Below are positions 1 to 6,628 of a DNA stretch of 11,867 nucleotides, in pieces. The DNA lies in NCBI GenBank assembly GCA_026770575.1, contig MU657347.1, forward strand, positions 26,077 through 37,943. Reading direction: 5' to 3'. The stretch is from Pelagophyceae sp. CCMP2097 (lineage: Eukaryota > Sar > Pelagophyceae). A program made the position numbers and the translations under genes. How positions within the stretch are numbered: position 1 is the stretch's first letter; every line of letters starts with the position of its first letter. The notes below the pieces were generated by a model. That model did no database searches, was not told the DNA's origin, and worked only from the letters and a program-made list of their open reading frames with translations.

Positions 1-85
1 AATTTCAATTATTTACGTGGGCATTGCAATGGGATTTGGCTGTATCCTTCGGGTCCTCCGTGTGCCTCCGGCGCGCTCTTGTAAT
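1..85 (+). repeat. Left copy of terminal inverted repeat (85 bp)
   Basis: Positions 1-85 are the reverse complement of 11775-11859 with no mismatch that I can find; identity stops abruptly after the shared GTAAT. The unit contains the palindrome CATTGCAATG and a GC-rich inner half. Because it starts at base 1, the repeat may extend beyond the window. It could be the terminal repeat of a large element, a dispersed family at which an assembly contig broke, or an inverted duplication. Confidence 0.85.
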
Positions 86-733
86 TACTACACAACGCAG
101 CCCAGCACGCTCGCCGAACCCGTTTGGCGATTCGGGCCGTCGAACAAAAGGTGCTCTTAAGGGCGTAGCTGCGACGGGGCGTCACCAGGGCGGGTCCCTG
201 CGAGTGTAGGTCGGCTCTGGGGGGCCTCTTTAATAGGAATTTGCGCCTCCTACATTTTTTTCATGGTGGCAGTGACGGCCCAGAAAAAGAGTGACTGATG
301 CCCCGCCGATCTGCGAATCAAAAAGTGGCCCGTAAGGAACCGAACCCCCTCCGACGAACGAGGTCCCCAAAGCTACCTTCGGCCTGCGGACAACCGAGTT
401 TGAACTTCAATACAAACGGTCTTGCACTTGCAATCCTTGCATCGAATACAGTCAAAAATATGGAATCTGGTAACCGCTCCGAAAACGTTGTTTGGCGATA
501 TTTTAACCTCGGGCTAAGCTGGTAGTGTCGAAAAATGCCCCTGCTTAAAAAATCCTCTGAGACGTGGAGACCCTCGGAGCCCGGGCCCAAACCCAAGGGA
601 AAAGTCGTAATAGATCCGTTCAACGAGCTTGAGATTGGAAGCATTAAGACCGGGATTTAAATTGAGCCCAAATGTGTTGTAAACATACACTCGATTCGAA
701 GTCGATAATCTCATCGAGTCTGGTGTCGCGCTT
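86..733. other. No gene recognised; unique-looking intergenic DNA
   Basis: I see no coding region with the G/C-ended codon pattern of the helicase gene and no known domain. Short open frames at 298-525 (+) and 318-912 (-) have mixed composition and no motif. The only local structure is an imperfect dyad with arms ACTCGAT at 689-695 and ATCGAGT at 713-719. Confidence 0.5.
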
Positions 734-955
734 GTGGGCTTGTCGCTCTGCGTCGTGTTCGCCGAGGCGATGTACGACAAGGAAGGAGCGCCGCGCTGTG
801 CGCCTCGCTGCTGCGCTGGCTCCCTCGGCGTCTGCGAGGCGTGCTGCCGGCCGTTCGACGCCGTGCTCGGTTTTCGCAGCGCCCGCCCGCGCGCTCTATA
901 CAACGGCCACAAGCGGATGCGCGGCTACCAGCACCCAGGCTCCAGTTCTCCGTAG
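734..955 (+). pseudogene. Relic of a DDE-type transposase (PIF/Harbinger or DDE_Tnp_4-like)
   Basis: The 73-codon frame reads FAEAMYDKEGAP, then a Cys-rich stretch, then VLGF, ARP and RALYNGHKRMRGYQ before a TAG stop. In plant, fungal and algal DDE_Tnp_4 / HARBI1-like transposases the first catalytic Asp sits in a 'GF-D-GT' block, followed by an RP-x-x-x-Q-R-x-x-Y-x-G-H-K-R-x-H segment; this frame keeps that order. About 85% of its codons end in G or C, as in the helicase gene. It is broken: the DGT residues expected after GF are missing, the usual His after HKR is Gly-side shifted, and the frame stops about 14 residues later, with no second or third acidic catalytic region nearby. The first codon is GTG and no real start is evident. 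The family call rests on remembered motif pattern, not a search. Confidence 0.5.
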
Positions 956-958
956 ATA

Positions 959-1617
959 AATTCCGATGAAAGAGCGCGCCGGCGAGTCTCCAGCGCGCCG
1001 TGCCAAAAGCCACTTCTGGCGGCGCGGCCCGTTCGAGACCGGGCGATGCGCGCCGCTCAGGGGGGGGGAGCTTACGCGACGCGTGTCGTGGACGAGCAGG
1101 GCGTGGACGAGCAGTGACAAAGAGAGCTCCGAAGATTTCCGTAGAAAGAGGACACCGAGTATACCTGGCGGATGGGACGCGTCCGACGAGAACGCGGGCC
1201 TACGGTATAGAAGGATTTCAAAGCTCCTCTCGAGGCTCCTTGTCACTGCACGCCGGCCAAGACCGCACAGAACACCCGAAACTAATTCAGCGGAGGCTCT
1301 CCAAAATGAGGAATTCATCAAATCATTTGTTCCCCAATCGAGCGGTCGGTCTCGCAAGCACCCGAGGCGGCCGCAACGGCGGGGGCCCGATGCGACGCCG
1401 AGAGGCAGCAATCAGTCGATGGAAAACAAAACAGAACACGGACGGTCCCGGGCTTTACAGCTCTCCGCGACCAAGAGTACCATTGCCTCTCGAGCGCGGG
1501 TGTCCAGGGTGGGCTGGGAACATATATACAAGGGGAAAACGACGCTGCATGATGTAGGAGAAAGGAGTGAGCGGTCACTCCCGTCTCCAACCTTCGGCGC
1601 ATCGAAGGGAGTCCGTG
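959..1617. other. No gene recognised; long open frames look non-coding
   Basis: Frames at 966-1829 (+), 1000-1557 (+) and 896-1411 (-) are open but are Arg/Ser/Gly-rich, lack motifs and do not show the codon bias of the helicase exons; a GC-rich sequence with few stops explains them. The perfect dyad GGAGTGA-GCGG-TCACTCC lies at 1564-1581. A TATA-like run, CATATATACAA, occurs at about 1519-1529 without a convincing gene after it. Confidence 0.5.
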
Positions 1618-1680
1618 GACGAAGAAGAACGGGTGGGACACGTTATCGTAGGCGCGGAAGAACGGCGTCAGGTGGGCCTC
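1618..1680 (-). repeat. Direct repeat copy 1, coding-like on the minus strand
   Basis: This stretch resembles 1825-1885 in the same orientation, sharing GAAGAACGGGT, ACACGT and GGAAGA blocks. Read on the minus strand it encodes EAHLTPFFRAYDNVSHPFF with almost every codon ending in G or C, which suggests a fragment of a former exon. I do not recognise the protein. Confidence 0.5.
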
Positions 1681-1824
1681 AAATTGCCTCGACGCGCCAC
1701 GGCGGACCCAAGCGCGGCGCGTGCGGCGGCGTCGGCACCGCTCGTGCGCCGCGGTCGAGGCCGCGCGCGCGCCGCTGCGCCTCGCAGCGCCCCGGCAGCA
1801 ACGGGAGCCGCCGCGGGTCCCGAG

Positions 1825-1885
1825 GATGAGGAAGAACGGGTAGAACACGTCAGCGTCGGCGGAAGAGCGGCGTGCACAGGAGCTC
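1825..1885 (-). repeat. Direct repeat copy 2, frameshifted coding-like fragment
   Basis: On the minus strand this copy reads SELLCTPLFRR, then after a small indel relative to copy 1 VFYPFFLIL in another frame. The two copies are about 207 bp apart. The upstream part on the minus strand (to about 1925) continues as LGQPQTAVLKVKSELL with only G/C-ended codons, so the fossil is longer than the repeat itself. Function unknown. Confidence 0.45.
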
Positions 1886-1933
1886 CGACTTGACCTTGAG
1901 CACGGCCGTCTGCGGCTGGCCGAGCGTCTTTTT

Positions 1934-2152
1934 TCATTTCGTGCCGGTCACGTCCCGCCGGACCTTTGCAAACGCCAAGCGGCTCGGGTAGCCGCCGCCG
2001 ACGACAAACCTGACGAGGAAGTCGCTAGCCTCACGCACAAAATCGCGCATGCGGCTACAACGTCGCGTGAAGCGGATGATCTGGCTCGTGACGACACCGT
2101 GCCGGCACGTGCGCGAGAGCCGCGACTCCAGGCGCGGGAACGTCCGGTAGGG
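1934..2152 (-). pseudogene. Relic of the C-terminal tail of a retroelement reverse transcriptase protein
   Basis: The minus-strand frame, ending at a TGA, reads YRTFPRLES, then VVTSQIIRFTRRCS, MRDFVREASDF and VGGGYPSRLAF. The pattern F-P-x-x-x-S, then S-Q-x-x-R-F/Y-x-R-x-C-S, then D-F, a Leu-rich helix and G-Y is one I associate with the tail that follows the reverse transcriptase domain in many non-LTR and Penelope-like proteins of animals and protists. The catalytic part (the YxDD region) should lie upstream at higher coordinates, but that DNA is a T-run, a hairpin and unrelated sequence, so the copy is heavily truncated, as is typical of an old insertion. About 70 residues remain. The assignment comes from pattern memory and needs a profile search. 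Confidence 0.5.
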
Positions 2153-2496
2153 GGGAAGGACTAGCGACCTTGCCCGACTCCGCCACTTGCCGCGCGTCCG
2201 CAGCGATCGCAAGCGCCGTTTGCGTTTTTTTTTTCGCCCTAAAAAATAAGACGTAGAATTCCTAAAGCTTCCAATTGAAGCTTTGCGTCTGTTTGGGCGC
2301 GGCCCAAAATAAAACCAAAGGTAAAGGCCGGAAATATACCCATGCGGCACAAGTTTCCGTAAACGGATCTATTTCTGTTTTTGCGCCTTTTTTTGTACTG
2401 AACCTCCCTATTGTAATGACGGTGCGTGCAAAGCACGAAAAGATAGAAATGTTTTTGTGTGTTCACGCACAGGTGCGTGATAGGAGGGGGAACTTC
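2153..2496. other. AT-richer spacer with a small perfect hairpin
   Basis: No gene is seen. A run of about ten T at 2225-2234 precedes the perfect hairpin AAAGCTTC-CAATT-GAAGCTTT at 2264-2284. The remainder is intermediate in GC with no codon-biased frame. It separates the reverse-transcriptase relic from the foldback element. Confidence 0.55.
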
Positions 2497-2807
2497 GGAG
2501 GTAACTCGCCGAAGTGTTGCGGCACGCTGCGACAGTCGCCGACTGTCGGCGACTGTCGCAGAGTGTCGCAGAGTGTCGCAGAGTGCCGCACCGATGCCGC
2601 AGAGTGTCGCAGAGTGTCGCAGAGTGTCGCAGAGTGCCGCACCGGTGCCGCAGTGTGTCGCACCGGTGCCGTAAAGTGTCGCAGAGTGTGGCACCGGTAT
2701 CGCAGAGAGTCGCATCGGTGCCGCAGAGTGTCGCACCGGTGCCGCAGAGTGTCGCAGAGTGCCGGCGACTGTCGCAACGTGCCGCGACACTTCGGCGAGT
2801 TACCTCC
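2497..2807. repeat. Foldback element: 44-bp inverted arms around a minisatellite
   Basis: The arms 2497-2540 and 2764-2807 are reverse complements with 2 mismatches in 44 bases. An outer AACTTC at 2491-2496 is mirrored by GAAGTT a few bases beyond the right arm. The interior is the two-unit tandem array described separately. The whole resembles a non-autonomous foldback or MITE-like element. I see no clear target-site duplication and no coding capacity; frames running through it are repeat artefacts. Confidence 0.8.
2555..2760. repeat. Two-unit minisatellite (10-bp A and 11-bp B units)
   Basis: Twenty consecutive units can be read. Unit A is GTCGCAGAGT (10 bp) and unit B is GTCGCACCGGT (11 bp, with the palindrome CACCGGTG at the B/A junction). 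The order is AAAB AAAAB AB AAB AB AB AA. A units are frequently identical; six B units are scattered and never adjacent. The array translates in several frames into Arg/Cys/Ser repeats, but mixed unit lengths break any constant periodic protein. Confidence 0.85.
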
Positions 2808-2884
2808 TTCTTGAAGTTAATGAAAAAAATCAGCGGCCCGCAGGAGGTGATGCGCAGAAAAAGCACTACTTTGGAGCATCGAGT

Positions 2885-2993
2885 CTCAGCTCCCCCGGCG
2901 TAGGCATTGTCACGGCCGACGGCGTTGGAAAGAGGAGAAGCAGGGCTTTCGGATTCCGTCGGCCGTGATCATGCCCGCGCCGGGAGAGCTGAG
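2885..2993. repeat. Hairpin repeat, copy 1
   Basis: The arms 2885-2922 and 2956-2993 pair over 38 positions with about 33 matches, leaving a 33-nt loop with GCGTTGGAAAGAGGAG. Both ends are CTCAGCT / AGCTGAG. It is nearly the same sequence as copy 2 and has no coding capacity. It could be a small foldback transposon or a transcribed hairpin. Confidence 0.8.
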
Positions 2994-3188
2994 TTCTAGG
3001 TCGCCAAAGTTTGACTGTTTTTGGCCTTCTTGGGGCGATTCTGCGCCCCGGCGCTGTTACTTTTGCTCGTTGAGCTTTCCTAGGCGCTTAAGGTTGCCCC
3101 TCCACTGGCCCCGAAGCAGTATTTCCCCTATAGCGACCGCCCACGGGCCGAAACCCGATGAGGGTACTCGAAAAGGGTGCGACGGAAT

Positions 3189-3297
3189 CTCAGCTCCCCC
3201 GGCGTGGACATGGCCACGGCCGACGGCGTTGGAAAGAGGAGAAGCAGGGCTTTCGGAATCCATCGGCCGTGAACATGCCCACGCCCGGGGAGCTGAG
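3189..3297. repeat. Hairpin repeat, copy 2
   Basis: It has the same length and layout as copy 1: 38-base arms (3189-3226 and 3260-3297, about 33 paired) and a 33-nt loop nearly identical to copy 1. Stem mismatches fall at different positions from those in copy 1, so the hairpin has persisted while its bases drifted. Copies 1 and 2 start 304 bp apart. Confidence 0.8.
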
Positions 3298-3334
3298 ATA
3301 AGTTGACATGTTCTCAAACTTTGGCACCCTGTAG

Positions 3335-3440
3335 CTCAGCTCTCCGGGCAGCTTACAGTCACAGACTGGAGCGTTGGAAAGAGGAGGTTAAGGGCTCTCC
3401 ATATCCGTCGCCCATGACCATGTACATGCCCTGGGTGCTG
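3335..3440. repeat. Hairpin repeat, copy 3 (diverged)
   Basis: It begins with CTCAGCTCTCCGGG and retains the loop core GCGTTGGAAAGAGGAG and a right arm with CATGACCATG and GTGCTGATG, but stem pairing is much weaker than in copies 1 and 2. It is an older member of the same family, in the same orientation, 146 bp after the start of copy 2. Confidence 0.6.
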
Positions 3441-3509
3441 ATGTACTGGCCGCCAAAGTTCGACTTATCTAAAACTACTCTCTTTCCAAAAGTTTGGTTT
3501 TGGAATTGT

Positions 3510-3540
3510 CAATAGACAGGTCCACTTTATTTAACTAGTT
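3510..3540 (-). repeat. Imperfect inverted repeat, left arm
   Basis: The reverse complement of this 31-bp stretch matches 7239-7269 at 27 of 31 positions, sharing GTTAAATAAAGTG and CTGTCTA. The pair would bracket a 3.76-kb block. No matching target-site duplication is visible at either side. Confidence 0.5.
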
Positions 3541-3682
3541 CAGAACTCGTTAGGAAAATGACAAATACACAGTTCAGAACAGTTCTGAACTAGTTCTGAA
3601 CTGGTTAAACTGAACTCAGACTTGTTCTCAGACTAGTTCTGAACTGGTTAAACAATTCCTAGTTCAGAACTGTTCAGAACTG
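3537..3682. repeat. Cluster of GTTCAGAAC palindromic motifs
   Basis: Seven 9-mers are present: GTTCAGAAC starting at 3538, 3572, 3662 and 3672, and its reverse complement GTTCTGAAC at 3582, 3593 and 3636. Positions 3572-3590 form a perfect dyad with one central base. AACTGGTTAAAC occurs twice between them. This may be the subterminal repeat zone of a DNA transposon; similar clusters are where transposases bind. No gene is present. Confidence 0.7.
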
Positions 3683-3690
3683 AGAAAACC

Positions 3691-4735
3691 CAAAATTGTA
3701 GTTGCCTCAATTGTTCAAAAATAAAAAATAAATTTAGTGGGGCTTTGTTCAAATCCAGATCAGGTTCGAAATGCCGCCGGTGGGGTTCGAACCGTCTCAC
3801 CTACAAGGGGGGGTCAGCATGAAAATGCCGCGAATTTCCGAACCTCCACAGCACGTTTGAGAAGACTTTGAGTGGCTGGACATGTCCGGCTCGACCCAAG
3901 GTGTCGGGCTGGAGGCTGACACTTCCCGTTTTTCGCGTATCCCGCGCGCAATCTCGATTTCAGCGTCGCCAAAAGCTGGTTTGAGGTTGTTCTCCATTGT
4001 TATCGTCTTGTGTCAGCCTCCCTGCCGCTTCGTTGGGACCGGCTGTAGGCCCTGGCGTCGCCAGAGTCCGGCCTGGCGGCCCATGGAGCTTCGGGATTTG
4101 GCCCAAAGTTTAGGCTATGGGCTCCATTTTGCAAGTTATGGGCCCCATTTCACTTAAAACGCCCATGCAAATCCGCAATTACGCGGAAATGGTGTCAAGT
4201 TTTACACCGTTTTATTCTTGAAAGCGGCTTCACGGTCGGCGGATCGAGCCCGTAAACAAATTTACTTCGTCGGGGACCGCGCCGCCACCAGCCCGCGACG
4301 CAGCGACCATAAGTGGCCCCATACCTCGTTTGTAGCCCGAGAAATTTGTATCTGAGTGGAATCCGTTTCATGTTGGACCCCCCTTGTAGAATTTCGATGG
4401 GACGTGACTGCGATCGCCAAAATAAAGATGATAAAATGCCGCCGCCACCGGGGCTGAACTCAAAGTGTAAAATACGATTCCTAAACTCTTCTGAAATATC
4501 GCCTTAACTCGTATTTGCGTACGAGTGGGCCCGGGCTCCTAGGGTCCCCACGTCCCCGGCAATGTCCGAAGCCCCCCGACATAAGGCCCGTTAAACGGAA
4601 TCGAAATAGAGTACTCCGGGTTTTCCGACCCGGCCCAGCCTCCCCAGCCCCCACCGCGCCCGCGTCCCCTCCCAGGCCGCCCCGGGTCGCAGTGGTTCGA
4701 CGTACGCGAGGTGCGAGTTGGTGGCGGCCGTCCTT
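3691..4735. other. No gene recognised; remnants of diverged repeats
   Basis: A 24-base stretch at 3801-3824 is inverted at 4366-4389 (21 of 24 match, with a C/G run next to TTGTAG), so the two sides are probably old copies of one repeat. TATGGGCYCCATTT occurs twice as a direct repeat (4116-4129 and 4137-4150). Short frames on both strands of the first pair end in similar peptides (FML-x-PPCR), which reflects the DNA repeat rather than a gene. GC content drops around 4130-4230 and 4370-4510. Confidence 0.5.
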
Positions 4736-4777
4736 GCGAGTTGGTGGTGGTCTGAAGATTCCGGGTTCGAGTCCCGG
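4736..4777 (+). other. tRNA-derived fragment (SINE-head-like), with B box
   Basis: GCGAGTTGG resembles a D-arm. It is followed by GTCTGAAGATT and a T-arm that pairs perfectly: CCGGG at 4761-4765, loop TTCGAGT, CCCGG at 4773-4777. GGTTCGAGTCC matches the RNA polymerase III B-box consensus. There is no acceptor-stem partner and the spacing is too short for a full cloverleaf, so this is not a working tRNA. T-rich sequence (4784-4797) follows. A second copy of GCGAGTTGGTGG lies just upstream at about 4711. Confidence 0.45.
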
Positions 4778-4799
4778 AAGAGTTATTTTCTTTTATTGG

Positions 4800-4935
4800 T
4801 CTTTGGGTTATGGGCCGCAGCCGGCCGCAGCCGGCCCCGCAGCCGGCCCCGCAGCCGGCCACAACCGGTCGGCCGGAGCCGGCTACAGCCGGTCGCAGTC
4901 GGCTGGAGCCGGCTGGAGCCGGCTGAAGCTGCCCT
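4800..4935. repeat. GC-rich minisatellite of GCAGCCGGCC / GGAGCCGGCT units
   Basis: About a dozen degenerate 10-13-bp units carry the palindrome GCCGGC or a one-base variant. The first half is mostly GCAGCCGGCC and the second half GGAGCCGGCT, so the two halves partly pair with each other. It is non-coding; frames through it give Arg/Ala/Gly repeats. Confidence 0.75.
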
Positions 4936-4955
4936 TGCTCCGTTTGTAGACGCGC

Positions 4956-5057
4956 GTCGACTTCCAAGTCGACGGCCGACACCAACTCGCAACGCGCGTC
5001 GACTTCCAAGTCGACGTCCGCCACCAGTCCGCAACACGCGTCAACTTCTAAGTTGAC
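4956..5057. repeat. Three 18-bp palindromes at exact 42-bp period
   Basis: GTCGACTTCCAAGTCGAC occurs at 4956-4973 and 4998-5015, and GTCAACTTCTAAGTTGAC at 5040-5057. Each pairs perfectly over 8 bp per side. In the third copy both arms changed (G to A on the left, C to T on the right), so the dyad was preserved. Linkers of about 24 bp resemble each other (CCGACACCAACTCGCAAC type). The spacing equals about four turns of B-DNA. Confidence 0.85.
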
Positions 5058-5091
5058 GGCCGCAACAAAATCCGAAAGTGTAATACCATTT

Positions 5092-5108
5092 CCGGGGCTT
5101 GAACCCGG
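5092..5108 (-). other. T-arm/B-box-like hairpin on the minus strand
   Basis: On the minus strand CCGGG, loop TTCAAGC and CCCGG form a perfect 5-bp stem with a 7-nt loop, and GGTTCAAGCCC fits a relaxed B box. No tRNA body surrounds it. With 4736-4777 on the opposite strand, two tRNA-like T-arms face each other across the minisatellite region, suggesting inverted SINE-related fragments. Confidence 0.35.
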
Positions 5109-5157
5109 TTCCGACGAAACAATCGCCGATATTACTGAAAGAAAACTTTTGATTGTA

Positions 5158-6194
5158 AAGCTGAAAGTTATCTAAATTTTAACGCTTTAAGTGGCCTTTA
5201 AAACTGGAAATAGAGGAGTTATCTAAATTTTAAGAGGGCTTATTTAAAATACCTCTCTCTCCGAGCCTTTAAATAGGCCTATTTAAAACTGAGTTTTGCT
5301 CGGATTTTAATGGAGTTCAGCGAGTCACTCGCGTGATGAGAGAACGGATGCCTTGCATATGGTCGAATGCCGCCCGCGCCGATGCCCGCGCCGGTGCCGG
5401 CGCCCGCGCTGATACCCGCGCCGCGCGGCGAAGTTTGAACGAAAGGCACAGCCGGAGTCGCTGGCGCGGGGCGCCGCTTACTGTAAAAGTGGTCGTCTCG
5501 TTCGGTGCCTGCGGCGTCGCCGCCGCGCGCAGCTCCGGCGGCGAGGCGCCCCCGCCGCCTTCCGGTGCGCTGTCTCGAAGTTCGGCTCAATTTATCGACG
5601 GGGCCGCGTCGTGGAGCGCGTCGCTGCGCGCGTAAAGAATGGTGGTCCCGCCAGCCGCGTCGCGGCGACGCCGCCGCCCGTGGCTTCGTGGGCCTGTCGC
5701 TTCCGACACCCGCGCCCGGCTGTGGGCCCGCCGGCCGAGGTTTGAGCGTCGGCGTTTTTGTATGCTTTTCCCTCTCGGGTCGATAACAAGGCGGCGCGGC
5801 GGCACTTTCGCTCGAAACTTCTGCCGGCATCGCCCCCGCCGGGCCCGGCCCGCCGTCGCAGTAAGAAGCGAATGCAACGCCGGCGCCGCGCTTGGCGCGC
5901 TGCGCCGCGGATGCAAGGCTCCCCCGTCGCACCGCGGCAGCGCTTTCGCTTCAAACACGACCTATATATGGGACCCAGTCACCGCCGTGGAGCCGCCGGA
6001 GGACGTTCCCCACGAGAGGCCAGTCAGCCGCGATAATGTCACTTCGGCATCCTGAAAATAGACTTGATAAAATCGCCTTTAAGCAGCTGACATATTTTGT
6101 GTCTTAAAAGTTAAAATTTAGATAACTTTCGATTTTTGCGCTTTAAAACTGAGTTTTAAACCCAGCTCATTAAAATTTAGATAACTTTCAGCTT
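5158..6194. mobile_element. 1.04-kb element with AT-rich terminal inverted repeats
   Basis: The 25-bp ends 5158-5182 and 6170-6194 are exact reverse complements (AAGCTGAAAGTTATC...). A 17-bp part of the same sequence, AGTTATCTAAATTTTAA, is repeated internally at 5217-5233 and inverted at 6111-6127, giving two nested inverted pairs. TTTAAAACTGAGTTTT also occurs near both ends. The core, about 5330-6050, is very GC-rich, with a degenerate 12-bp GCCCGCGCCGAT-type array at 5372-5424 and a TATATAT run near 5963-5969. I see no transposase. This fits a non-autonomous DNA transposon; no clear target-site duplication is visible. Confidence 0.65.
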
Positions 6195-6418
6195 AACATT
6201 GCGAGGCTGCACAATATAATGGGGGTCTGAAAAGGGCCTTTCGAGTCCCAGAACATTCTCAGAACCTTCCGGAACCTAGCCGCCCCTGCTTTCCCCGGAC
6301 TAATTGTAGAGCGGCGCCTACTTCCCTCCAGCGAAGCACAGAGAAAGCCCGGGCCCTTCGCCGCAGGCCGAGTTATGAACAACTTGCGCTGGAGTGCGGC
6401 TGCCGCCCCATCGACATC

Positions 6419-6628
6419 ATGCGCACATGCCCGTTTGCCCCTTTGGTCGCCGCCAGGGACAAGAAGGCGCGGAAGCGCCGGCGCGACAGCGCGGGCCCGT
6501 CGGCCATCTCGGACCTCCTCGTGCGGCCAGTGGCCGTGCGCGCGGCCCAGCCGCCGTCGATGACGGGCGACTTGCTCGCCGCCCGCGACTCCGCGCTCGC
6601 CGCCCGCGCCTCCGCGCTCGCCGAGTAG
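6419..6628 (+). CDS. Small hypothetical protein or last exon (coding-like by codon bias)
   Basis: This 69-residue frame has about 94% G/C-ended codons, as strong as in the helicase exons and unlike overlapping frames. It carries a basic patch, DKKARKRRR, near residues 14-22, then SAISDLLVRPVAVR, and ends in an Ala-rich duplicated segment (LLAARDSALAARASALAE) before TAG. The same frame is open upstream, and the coding-like composition begins right after CGCCGCAG at 6366, a plausible splice acceptor. The real feature may therefore be a terminal exon from 6367 (YEQLALEC... then this ORF). No family is recognised. The basic patch could act in nuclear targeting, but that is inference. It sits 225 bp after the AT-rich element and could also be a captured or dead exon. 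Confidence 0.4.
   Translation: MRTCPFAPLVAARDKKARKRRRDSAGPSAISDLLVRPVAVRAAQPPSMTGDLLAARDSALAARASALAE

Noticed and set aside
966..1829. 287-codon plus-strand open frame
   Set aside because: It is Arg/Ser/Gly-rich, has no motif and lacks the G/C-ended codon bias; the length is explained by high GC and few stops.
2251..2266. ACGTAGAATTCCTAAA, similar to 11753-11769 near the right terminal repeat
   Set aside because: A single 16-17-base match with one gap around an EcoRI-like palindrome is too short to claim common origin.
2555..2760. CRISPR-like array
   Set aside because: The units are contiguous 10-11-bp tandem repeats with no unique spacers, in a eukaryotic context.
2239..2866. Long frames on both strands through the 2.5-2.8 kb repeat giving RHSATLCDT-type peptides
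   Set aside because: They are translations of the minisatellite; both strands and several frames are equally open.
4736..4784. Intact tRNA gene
   Set aside because: Only a T-arm and possible D-arm are present; no acceptor stem or proper anticodon arm can be folded.
5279..5958. Overlapping Ala/Arg-rich frames in the GC core of the 1-kb element
   Set aside because: Four or more frames are open at once, none has domain motifs and none carries a convincing start.
5960..5971. TATATAT run as a promoter, with similar runs near 1520 and 6761
   Set aside because: No convincing gene begins downstream of any of them.
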